A stretch of 10,064 bases of DNA, from contig CALMVH010000023.1 in assembly GCA_937873165.1 (NCBI GenBank), positions 1 through 10,064 of the forward strand, read 5' to 3'. Origin of the DNA: an uncultured Rhodospirillales bacterium. GTDB lineage: Bacteria; Pseudomonadota; Alphaproteobacteria; CALMVH01. The first letter of the stretch is position 1. Every line of letters starts with the position of its first letter. The notes under the pieces were generated by a model that made no database searches, was not told the DNA's origin, and was given only the letters and a program-made list of their open reading frames with translations. A program made the translations under genes and the position numbers. Shown here one piece after another: positions 1 through 6,119 of the stretch.

Positions 1-432
1 AGCCATGAAGGCATCATCGCGGTCGAACATCTGGCCGACGAGCATCCCCACGCCATGGATGCCACCGGCATTCCCGGCTGTACCTATTCTTCACCGCAGA
101 TTGCCTCCGTGGGCCTGACGGAGACCCGTGCCAGGCAGGCTGGACACGAAGTCAAGGTGGGGCGGTTCCCCTTTGTCGGCAACGGCAAGGCCATCGCGCT
201 GGGTGAGCCCGAAGGCATGATTAAAACAGTGTTCGACGCCAAGACGGGCGAGTTGCTCGGCGCGCACCTGATCGGGCCGGAAGTGACCGAACTGATCCAG
301 GGCTATACCATCGCGAAGACGCTGGAGACTACCGAGGCCGAGCTGATGAAGACGATCTTCGCGCATCCAACGCTTTCCGAAGCCATGCATGAGTCCGTCC
401 TTGACGCCTACGGCCGTGCAATCCATTTCTAG
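1..432 (+). CDS. lpdA: Dihydrolipoamide dehydrogenase (E3), C-terminal part, 5' end cut by window edge
   Basis: This open frame enters from the left edge and ends at TAG 430-432, giving 143 visible residues. They match the dimerisation domain of the FAD-dependent dihydrolipoamide dehydrogenase, which re-oxidises the dihydrolipoyl arm of 2-oxoacid dehydrogenase complexes and reduces NAD+. Visible marks are the IPGCTYSSPQIASVGLTE stretch (67-120), typical of the domain entry, and HPTLSE (364-381), which holds the His and Glu that form the catalytic base dyad of the partner subunit's active site. The C-terminus looks complete. The FAD and NAD domains and the redox CxxxxC lie outside the window. 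lipA follows after 27 bases, the arrangement seen downstream of pdhABC in many Alphaproteobacteria, so this is most likely the pyruvate dehydrogenase E3 (inference). Membership of another 2-oxoacid complex cannot be excluded from this fragment. Confidence 0.93.
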   Translation, partial: SHEGIIAVEHLADEHPHAMDATGIPGCTYSSPQIASVGLTETRARQAGHEVKVGRFPFVGNGKAIALGEPEGMIKTVFDAKTGELLGAHLIGPEVTELIQGYTIAKTLETTEAELMKTIFAHPTLSEAMHESVLDAYGRAIHF

Positions 433-459
433 ATCAAGCCGCGCCCGAGGGATATTGCC

Positions 460-1425
460 ATGACGTTGATCGAGGAGCCGAAGCCGCTCCGGCACCCCGA
501 GAAGGCGCATCGTCCGGACAACGAGGTCAAGCGCAAGCCGGACTGGATCCGCGTCAAAGCACCGACCAGCGCGGGCTACGCCGAGACGCGCGAACTGATG
601 CGCGGGCTGAACCTGAAGACGGTGTGCGAGGAAGCCTCTTGCCCCAATATCGGTGAATGCTGGGCCCAGAAGCATGCGACGTTCATGATCATGGGCGAAA
701 CGTGCACGCGCGCCTGCGCCTTCTGCAACGTCGCGACTGGCAAGCCTCAGGCCCTTGATGCGCTGGAACCATTCCGCGTGGCGCAGGCGATCGCGAAGCT
801 GGGGCTGGCGCATGTCGTGATCACGTCCGTCGACCGCGACGACCTGGACGATGGCGGGGCAGGGCACTTCGCCCGGGTCATTGCCGAAACACGCCGTGTC
901 AATCCTGTGACCACCATAGAAATCCTGACGCCCGACTTCAAGCAACGCGCCGGGGCCGCAGCCACCATCGCGACGGCGCGCCCCGATGTGTTCAACCACA
1001 ACCTGGAAACCGTTCCGCGGCTTTATGCCAGCGTGCGCCCCGGCGCGCGTTATTTTACCTCGCTGCACCTGCTGGCGAGCGTCAAGGAACACGACCCATC
1101 GATCTTCACCAAGTCCGGCATCATGGTTGGGCTGGGAGAAACCCGCGAGGAGGTGCTCCAGGTCATGGACGATCTGCGGGCGGCCGATGTCGATTTCCTG
1201 ACGGTCGGACAATACCTGCAGCCCACGCCGAAGCACCTGTCGGTCGACCGTTTCCTGCCGCCCGAAGAGTTCCAGGGACTTGAGGCCGCGGCACGGGCCA
1301 AAGGCTTCCTCATGGTCTCCGCATCGCCGCTGACGCGCTCTTCGTACCACGCGGGCGACGACTTTGCGCGGCTGCGTACCGCGCGCGAGGCCCAGCTGGC
1401 ACGGGCGCTGTTGGCTCAGGCCTGA
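460..1425 (+). CDS. lipA: Lipoyl synthase (radical SAM)
   Basis: The 321-residue product has the usual length for LipA, which inserts two sulfur atoms into protein-bound octanoyl groups to give the lipoyl cofactor of PDH, OGDH and the glycine cleavage H protein. The auxiliary 4Fe-4S cluster ligands are Cys56, Cys61 and Cys67 (CEEASCPNIGEC). The radical SAM cluster ligands are Cys82, Cys86 and Cys89 (CTRACAFC). The C-terminal RSSY (residues 293-296) supplies the serine ligand of the auxiliary cluster, which is consumed as sulfur source in the family. The N-terminal RHPEKAHRPD extension is common in alphaproteobacterial LipA. ATG 460 is favoured by a GAGGG ribosome binding site at 447-451, eight bases upstream. 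It lies between the E3 gene and the COQ10-like gene, probably in one transcript. Nothing looks damaged. Confidence 0.98.
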   Translation: MTLIEEPKPLRHPEKAHRPDNEVKRKPDWIRVKAPTSAGYAETRELMRGLNLKTVCEEASCPNIGECWAQKHATFMIMGETCTRACAFCNVATGKPQALDALEPFRVAQAIAKLGLAHVVITSVDRDDLDDGGAGHFARVIAETRRVNPVTTIEILTPDFKQRAGAAATIATARPDVFNHNLETVPRLYASVRPGARYFTSLHLLASVKEHDPSIFTKSGIMVGLGETREEVLQVMDDLRAADVDFLTVGQYLQPTPKHLSVDRFLPPEEFQGLEAAARAKGFLMVSASPLTRSSYHAGDDFARLRTAREAQLARALLAQA

Positions 1426-1426
1426 G

Positions 1427-1870
1427 ATGCCGCGGTTCACGGACCAGCGCCTGTTACCCTACACGCCGGAGCAGGTATTCGACCTGGTCGCCGATATTGA
1501 AAAGTACCCCGAGTTTCTGCCCTGGTGCGTCGCCGCCCGCATCGTGAAGCAGGAAGGCAACATTGTGACGGCCGACCTCGATATCGGTTTCAAGCTCATA
1601 CAGGAAACCTTTCGATCGCGCGTCACGCTCGACCGGCCCAACCGCATCCATGTGGATTACGTGGCAGGACCGATGCGCACGATGACCAACGAGTGGTCGT
1701 TCGCCGCGGCGCCGGACGGCAAGTGCACCGTCGGCATCGTCAACGAGTTCGAGTTCAAGTCCAAGGCATTTCAGTTACTGGCAGGCGCCATTTTTACCGA
1801 AATCGCCCGTCACATGGTCGGCGCCTTCGAACAGCGGGCTCGCCGGGTCCTGACTTCCGCGAAACCGTAA
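1427..1870 (+). CDS. COQ10/RatA-type START-domain (SRPBCC) protein, probable ubiquinone-binding chaperone
   Basis: The 147-residue product is a small SRPBCC-fold (START-like) protein. The N-terminal VADIEKYPEFLPWC (about residues 21-34) and the C-terminal helix with VGAFEQRAR are the hallmarks of the COQ10/RatA family. Eukaryotic Coq10 binds ubiquinone and helps its delivery to the respiratory chain. The E. coli relative RatA was described as a toxin blocking 70S ribosome assembly, and many annotations carry that name. In an alphaproteobacterium beside lipA the quinone role seems more likely to me (inference). The start at ATG 1427 is chosen because it lies one base after the lipA stop (TGAGATG), has AGG at 1418-1420, and begins exactly at the family's conserved N-terminus. 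An in-frame ATG at 1364 would add 21 unrelated residues inside lipA. No partner antitoxin gene is seen. Confidence 0.9.
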   Translation: MPRFTDQRLLPYTPEQVFDLVADIEKYPEFLPWCVAARIVKQEGNIVTADLDIGFKLIQETFRSRVTLDRPNRIHVDYVAGPMRTMTNEWSFAAAPDGKCTVGIVNEFEFKSKAFQLLAGAIFTEIARHMVGAFEQRARRVLTSAKP

Positions 1871-1905
1871 CCGACATCCCGGATCTCGGCTGGGATGGGT
1901 CACGT
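1871..1905. terminator. Possible weak bidirectional terminator between convergent genes
   Basis: This 35-base gap separates the stops of the + strand COQ10-like gene and the - strand cinA. CATCCC (1875-1880) can pair with GGGATG (1892-1897) around an 11-base loop. There is no T-run on either side, so intrinsic termination is not well supported. The call rests on position between convergent genes and the short stem only; Rho-dependent ending is equally possible. Confidence 0.3.
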
Positions 1906-2385
1906 TCAGGAGGCCACGCCCAGCAACAGCCTCAGCGCGTGCAGTGTTGCCGCGTTCCGGATCGCGGATCTGTCGCCGTGGAAAACTTCGCGTTCGGTGA
2001 AAAGTATGTCGTCCTTCGCCACGCCAAACCAGACCAGGCCGACCGGTTTGTCGCCGGACCCGCCGGCCGGTCCGGCGATACCGGTGATGGAAACCACGGC
2101 GTCGGCGTTGCTGTGCCGCAAACAACCCTCGGCCATGCTGCGCGCCACTTCGCGGCTGACCGCACCATGTTGCGATATCATCATCTCGGGAACCGACAGC
2201 ATGCCTATCTTGGCTTCGTTGGAGTAGGTCACGAAGCCCCGGTCGAACATCGCGGACGAACCCGCGACCGAGGTGATCGCGGCGGCCACCATCCCGCCCG
2301 TGCACGACTCGGCGGTCGCGGCCTTCAAGCCGAACTCGGTGTAGGCTTCGACCAGTTCGCGCGCCACGTCTTCGATTTCACTCAT
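1906..2385 (-). CDS. cinA: CinA-family C-terminal domain protein, nicotinamide-nucleotide amidase
   Basis: The 159-residue protein is a stand-alone CinA C-terminal (PncC) domain, which hydrolyses NMN to nicotinate mononucleotide and ammonia in the bacterial pyridine nucleotide salvage cycle. Seen directly are AESCTGG (residues 25-31), carrying the likely nucleophile Ser27, and TGIAGPAGGSGDKPVG (101-116), the glycine-rich family signature. The N-terminal molybdopterin-binding-like (COG1058) domain of full-length CinA is absent; that form is common in Proteobacteria, and the symbol pncC would fit equally well. The start ATG at 2385-2383 overlaps the ispDF stop by 8 bases and has AGGA nine bases upstream. 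A longer in-frame start at 2424 would add 13 residues without family resemblance. Translational coupling with ispDF is likely (inference). Confidence 0.94.
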   Translation of the reverse strand: MSEIEDVARELVEAYTEFGLKAATAESCTGGMVAAAITSVAGSSAMFDRGFVTYSNEAKIGMLSVPEMMISQHGAVSREVARSMAEGCLRHSNADAVVSITGIAGPAGGSGDKPVGLVWFGVAKDDILFTEREVFHGDRSAIRNAATLHALRLLLGVAS

Positions 2386-3535
2386 CGGCCGGCATCCTGA
2401 TCGTTGCGACAGCCTGTCCTGCAATACCCTCGCTGCGGCCTAGAAACCCAAGTTTCTCCGTGGTGGTGGCTTTTACCGCGACGCGGTCGGGGGAAAGCTG
2501 CAGAATATCCGCGATCCGCGCGATCATCGCCTCGCGGTGCGGTCCGATCTTGGGCCGTTCGCACATCAGCGTCAGGTCGACATTGACGATCCGGCCGCCT
2601 TTGTCCGCGACCAGCGAGGCGGCATGCCGCAGGAACGTCGCGCTGTCGGCGCCTTTCCATCGCGGGTCCGAGGGCGGAAAGTAGGTCCCGATGTCGCCCG
2701 CCCCGATCGAACCCAGGAGGGCGTCGGTCAACGCGTGCAGGCCGACATCAGCATCCGAATGACCAACGGCGGTGCGGTCGTGCGGGACCTCCACGCCACA
2801 GATCATGATGGACGAGCCGGGACCGAACTCGTGCACATCGAACCCCATGCCTGTCCTGAACTCGTATTGTCCCATCAGCCTGATCTCCGCTGCTTCCATG
2901 TCGTCGGGTATTGTTACCTTGGTATTGTCTACATGGCCTTTGACCAGACGCACAGGGTAACCTGCCGCCTCGAAGATGGCGGCGTCGTCGGTGAACTGGT
3001 CGTGAGGCGCCGAACGATGTGCCTTCAGGATTGCGTGGTAGGCAAACCCTTGGGGCGTTTGCACCCGCCACAGCCCCGACCTATCCACGGTTCCGGCGCT
3101 GAGGCCATCGTGGGATCGGCGCAACGTGTCGGTGACGGCAAGCCCCGGTACCACGCCGGTATGCGCATCGACGCCATCCAGCACGCGGCTGATGGTTTCG
3201 CCATCGACCAGGGGGCGAACCGCGTCGTGTATCAGCACGATATCGAACCCGTCCGCTTCGCAGGCGGCAAGGCCGTTCAGGGTGGAGGCCTGGCGCGAGG
3301 CGGCTCCCACTACCGGCGGCAACAGGTTCATGTCGCCGACGGCCGCGGCGTACAGGTCATGGTGGTCGGGGTGGATGACCACGCGCACCGCCGAAACACG
3401 GGGGTGTTGTGCAAAGGCCGTGATCGTGCGGCGCAGGACAGGCACGCCGCCCAGCGGCAGATACTGCTTCGGCACGGTGCCGCCAAAACGCGTTCCCGTG
3501 CCGGCTGCGACGATCAAGGCCAGAGAGGATGTCAT
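2378..3535 (-). CDS. ispDF: Bifunctional IspD/IspF enzyme of the MEP isoprenoid pathway
   Basis: The 385-residue protein fuses two MEP-pathway enzymes. Residues 1 to about 225 are IspD (2-C-methyl-D-erythritol 4-phosphate cytidylyltransferase), with the CTP-binding AAGTGTRFGG and VPKQY (Lys23), HDAVRP (103-108), VQTPQGF (158-164) and VDNTKVT (Lys206). Residues about 228-385 are IspF (MECDP synthase), with metal ligands Asp233 and His235 in GFDVH and His267 in HALTDALLG, the GHSDAD turn (259-263) and GFLGRSEGI near the end. The two steps it catalyses flank the kinase IspE. The fusion is well known in Alphaproteobacteria. ATG 3535 is chosen over an in-frame TTG at 3544 because AAGG lies about ten bases before it and the family begins close to the nucleotide-binding loop. 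All visible catalytic residues are present. It is divergent from ntrB and overlaps cinA. Confidence 0.97.
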   Translation of the reverse strand: MTSSLALIVAAGTGTRFGGTVPKQYLPLGGVPVLRRTITAFAQHPRVSAVRVVIHPDHHDLYAAAVGDMNLLPPVVGAASRQASTLNGLAACEADGFDIVLIHDAVRPLVDGETISRVLDGVDAHTGVVPGLAVTDTLRRSHDGLSAGTVDRSGLWRVQTPQGFAYHAILKAHRSAPHDQFTDDAAIFEAAGYPVRLVKGHVDNTKVTIPDDMEAAEIRLMGQYEFRTGMGFDVHEFGPGSSIMICGVEVPHDRTAVGHSDADVGLHALTDALLGSIGAGDIGTYFPPSDPRWKGADSATFLRHAASLVADKGGRIVNVDLTLMCERPKIGPHREAMIARIADILQLSPDRVAVKATTTEKLGFLGRSEGIAGQAVATIRMPADE

Positions 3536-3550
3536 ATGCCGCAAGCCTTA

Positions 3551-3567
3551 TTCACAAAGCCGGTGAA
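3551..3567. promoter_or_regulatory. Dyad TTCAC-N7-GTGAA in the ispDF/ntrB divergent region, possible operator
   Basis: TTCAC (3551-3555) and GTGAA (3563-3567) form a perfect 5-base inverted repeat separated by seven bases. It is nearly centred in the 41 bases between the divergent starts of ispDF and ntrB and overlaps the possible -35 element of the ntrB promoter. It is not the usual NtrC consensus (TGCACC-type half-sites). Five-base arms can occur by chance, so the operator role is an inference from position. Confidence 0.28.
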
Positions 3568-3578
3568 ACAGTCATAAT
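3551..3578 (+). promoter_or_regulatory. Candidate sigma-70-like promoter for the ntrB operon
   Basis: TTCACA (3551-3556) resembles a -35 element and CATAAT (3573-3578) a -10 element, with a 16-base spacer. Transcription would start near 3585, inside the reading frame if ATG 3577 is the start of ntrB. It therefore fits best with a downstream start such as TTG 3607, or it is a chance match. I found no equally good promoter for ispDF on the opposite strand. Confidence 0.25.
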
Positions 3579-4695
3579 GCGGCAAACTCGCAACCGCCGG
3601 ACTGCCTTGACCCATACCGTCGAAATACAAGACAGCGCATCGATCCTGCAAGCTTTGCCGGAACCCGTGATCGTAGTCGAGGATGATCCGTTCACCATCC
3701 GCTATGTAAATCCCGCGGCTGAGGAGTTCCTGAACGCGAGCCGCAGCGCGCTGGTCGGATCGACGCTGGCGGGGGTGTTTTCCGAGGACAGTCCGGTTCT
3801 ATTGCTGCTGCGCCAGGTCGCGCGTGAAAATCGACCGATGGCGGAGCACGAGGTCAGCCTTGGCCACAAGAAAATGGGCAGCCGCCCCGTGTCGATCAGC
3901 GCGGCGCCGCTGATGAGCGGTCTGCCAGGCGCGGTCATCACATTTCGGGAACGCTCGGTGGCGGACAATCTGGACCGTCAATGGTCGCATCGCGGGGCGG
4001 CGCGGTCGGTCAGCGCCATGGCGGCGATGCTGGCGCACGAACTGCGCAACCCTCTTCTCAGCATCCGGGGCGCCGCGCAGCTGCTGGACCTGAACGCGGC
4101 CGAGGCGGATCACGAACTGACGCGGTTGATCTCGGACGAGGTGGATCGTATTCGCGCGCTGGTCGACCGCATGGAAGCATTCGGCGACGGCGTTCCGGCG
4201 GACCGCGAAGGGGTGAACATTCATGCGGTGCTGGATCATGTAAAGCTGGCCGCCGTCGCAGGCTTTGCCCGCAACGTGGCGTTCTATGAGGAATACGACC
4301 CATCCCTGCCACCGGTTCTGGGCAACCGCGATCACCTCGTGCAGATATTCACCAACCTGATCAAGAATGCGGTGGAAGCGCTGCCGAAAAGCGGCGGCGT
4401 GATCAAGCTGGCGACGTTCTACCAGCGGGGTTTCCGCGTAGCGGGTCCCGGGGGCAGCGCCCGCGTGCATCTTCCAATCGCCGTCACCATCGAGGATAAC
4501 GGCGCGGGCATCCCCGATGCGATGAAGCCGAACCTGTTCGAACCGTTCGTGACGTCGAAGGCCAACGGCACGGGTCTTGGTCTCGCCCTTGTTGCCAAGA
4601 TCGTCGCGGATCACGGTGCAGCCATCTCGTTCGAAAGCGAACCCGGCAAGACTGTTTTCAAGGTATCGCTGCCCATGGGGTCGGATCCCGCATGA
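3577..4695 (+). CDS. ntrB: Nitrogen regulation sensor histidine kinase NtrB
   Basis: The 372-residue cytosolic kinase, with no membrane segment, phosphorylates NtrC under nitrogen limitation; in the family PII (GlnB) switches it to phosphatase. A PAS domain lies at about 22-125 (LPEPVIVVEDD onward). The dimerisation/H-box is AHELRNPL with phospho-acceptor His154. The ATPase domain shows the N-box NLIKNAVEAL (260-269), DNGAGI (307-312), FEPFV (321-325) and GTGLGL (331-336). The insert before DNGAGI (about 282-300) is usual in alphaproteobacterial NtrB. The start is uncertain: ATG 3577 has a weak ribosome binding site; ATG 3529 has a purine-rich AGAGAGG nearby but would overlap ispDF; TTG 3607 would give a start nearer the PAS domain and agrees with the candidate promoter. 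The last base pairs overlap ntrC as ATGA (4692-4695), implying coupled translation and a balanced kinase/regulator ratio. Confidence 0.96.
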   Translation: MRQTRNRRTALTHTVEIQDSASILQALPEPVIVVEDDPFTIRYVNPAAEEFLNASRSALVGSTLAGVFSEDSPVLLLLRQVARENRPMAEHEVSLGHKKMGSRPVSISAAPLMSGLPGAVITFRERSVADNLDRQWSHRGAARSVSAMAAMLAHELRNPLLSIRGAAQLLDLNAAEADHELTRLISDEVDRIRALVDRMEAFGDGVPADREGVNIHAVLDHVKLAAVAGFARNVAFYEEYDPSLPPVLGNRDHLVQIFTNLIKNAVEALPKSGGVIKLATFYQRGFRVAGPGGSARVHLPIAVTIEDNGAGIPDAMKPNLFEPFVTSKANGTGLGLALVAKIVADHGAAISFESEPGKTVFKVSLPMGSDPA

Positions 4696-6116
4696 AGCCC
4701 GGCAAGACCGCTCTCATTCTGATCGCCGACGACGATCGTTCGATTCGCATGGTCCTTTCGCAGGCTCTAACCCGGCACGGGTACGAGGTCGATGCCACGG
4801 AGGCAGTCGGTACTTTGTGGGATTGGGTACAGCAGGGCGTCGGCGATTTGGTAATCACCGATATCATCATGCCAGACGGCAACGGGCTGGACCTCGTCAG
4901 TAAAATCCGCAGGGAACGCCCCGACCTGCGCGTGATCGTGATGAGCGCCCAGAATACCTTGAAGACCGCCATTCAGGCGACGGAGCGCGGCGCATTCGAG
5001 TACCTGCCGAAACCCTTTGACTTGAAAGACCTGATCTCCGCGGTCGAGCGCGCGCTGGCGCCGTCAGCCATCGCCGAGCCTGTGGCCGACGATATCGATC
5101 CCCGGCTGCCCCTGACAGGACGCTCAGCGGCGATGCAGGAAATTTATAGGCTTGTGGCGCGGCTGACCACCAGCGATCTCACCGTGCTCGTGACCGGCGA
5201 GCCCGGTACCGGTAAGGAACTGGTGGCGAAGGCGTTGCACATGTTCGGCAGCCGCAAGGCCGCGCCGTTCGTTTCGGCGAACATAGCCGCGATCCCGCAA
5301 CAGGAGATCGAGGCAGACCTGTTCGGCCACGATGAAGACGGCAGGCACGTTCCTGGGCGGTTCGAGCAGGCAGAAGGGGGAACGCTGTTCCTTGATGAAG
5401 TCGGTGCTTTGCCGCTGCCCGCGCAAACACGGCTGCTACGCTTTCTTCAGGAAGGCGAGATCACCTCCGTCGGGGGGCGGGTGCCCATTCGCCCGAACGT
5501 CCGGATCATCGTTGCCTCGCACCGTGACCTGCGCCTGGCAGTCCGACAGGGTAGTTTTCGTGAGGATTTGTTCTACCGCTTGAACGTCGTGCCGATCCGC
5601 ATGCCGCCGTTGCGCGAACGGCTGGAAGATATCCCGGAGCTGACGCGTCACTTCCTGTCGGAGGCGGCGGGCCGCGGAACCGCGCCGAAATCCTTTTCTC
5701 CGGCGGCGCTCGACCGGCTGAAGGCGCATCACTGGCCTGGAAACGTGCGCGAGTTGGAAAATTTCGTGCGCCGCGTCCAGGCGCTGTATGCCCAGACGGT
5801 CATCGACCTGGAACTTGTCGAGTCTGAGCTGGCCGAGCCGGCGCAGGCTCAGGAGTCTTTTCCCCGGGTCGATGGCCTCAGCGGCGCCGTGGAGAGCCAT
5901 CTGCGTGACTACTTCGCCGCGCACCAGAACGACCTGCCCAGTGCGGGCGTCTACGACAGGGTGCTGCGCGAGGTTGAACGGCCGCTGATCGCGCTCACCC
6001 TGGCGGCCACGCGCGGAAACCAAATCAAGGCCGCCGAGGTGCTGGGCTTGAATCGAAACACATTGCGCAAGAAAATCCGCGAGCTGGATATCCCGATCCT
6101 CAAGGGACAAAAGTAA
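4692..6116 (+). CDS. ntrC: Nitrogen regulation response regulator NtrC, lacking the GAFTGA sigma-54 loop
   Basis: The 474-residue protein has the full NtrC layout. The receiver domain (about 7-122) has Asp13-15, phospho-acceptor Asp57 and Lys107. The AAA+ domain (about 140-370) has Walker A GEPGTGKE (169-176), Walker B LFLDEVG (Asp235, Glu236), arginine-finger region FREDLFYRLN (289-298) and WPGNVRELEN (348-357). The Fis-type helix-turn-helix is at about 442-467. The family normally has GAFTGA after LFGH, the loop that contacts sigma-54. Here residues 214-221 read DEDGRHVP between LFGH and GRFEQA, five residues shorter than E. coli NtrC and with no trace of GAFTGA. The frame is intact and the flanks are well conserved, so this looks like a real loss and not a read error. 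Rhodobacter capsulatus NtrC also lacks this loop and activates sigma-70 polymerase; a similar mode here is an inference. It starts inside the ntrB stop. Confidence 0.95.
   Translation: MKPGKTALILIADDDRSIRMVLSQALTRHGYEVDATEAVGTLWDWVQQGVGDLVITDIIMPDGNGLDLVSKIRRERPDLRVIVMSAQNTLKTAIQATERGAFEYLPKPFDLKDLISAVERALAPSAIAEPVADDIDPRLPLTGRSAAMQEIYRLVARLTTSDLTVLVTGEPGTGKELVAKALHMFGSRKAAPFVSANIAAIPQQEIEADLFGHDEDGRHVPGRFEQAEGGTLFLDEVGALPLPAQTRLLRFLQEGEITSVGGRVPIRPNVRIIVASHRDLRLAVRQGSFREDLFYRLNVVPIRMPPLRERLEDIPELTRHFLSEAAGRGTAPKSFSPAALDRLKAHHWPGNVRELENFVRRVQALYAQTVIDLELVESELAEPAQAQESFPRVDGLSGAVESHLRDYFAAHQNDLPSAGVYDRVLREVERPLIALTLAATRGNQIKAAEVLGLNRNTLRKKIRELDIPILKGQK
5322..5360 (+). other. Site of the missing GAFTGA loop within ntrC
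   Basis: This stretch encodes NtrC residues 211-223 (FGHDEDGRHVPGR). In E. coli NtrC 13 residues including GAFTGA separate FGH from GRF, whereas only 8 do here. The neighbouring LFGH and GRFEQAEGGTLFLDE segments align without difficulty, which places the shortening exactly at the sigma-54 contact loop (L1). Confidence 0.85.
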
Positions 6117-6119
6117 GGG

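Noticed and set aside
91..1440. 449-codon open frame on the - strand, opposite lpdA and lipA
   Set aside because: It runs opposite clearly conserved genes, is rich in Arg, Gln and His as expected for antisense of GC-rich coding DNA, and shows no recognisable domain.
1427..1870. A toxin-antitoxin system based on the RatA label of this family
   Set aside because: No antitoxin-like gene is adjacent, and the neighbours (lipA, E3) plus the COQ10-type motifs point to a quinone-related housekeeping role.
2537..3577. 346-codon open frame on the + strand, opposite ispDF
   Set aside because: IspDF on the other strand has all its catalytic motifs; this frame has none and is best explained as a high-GC shadow.
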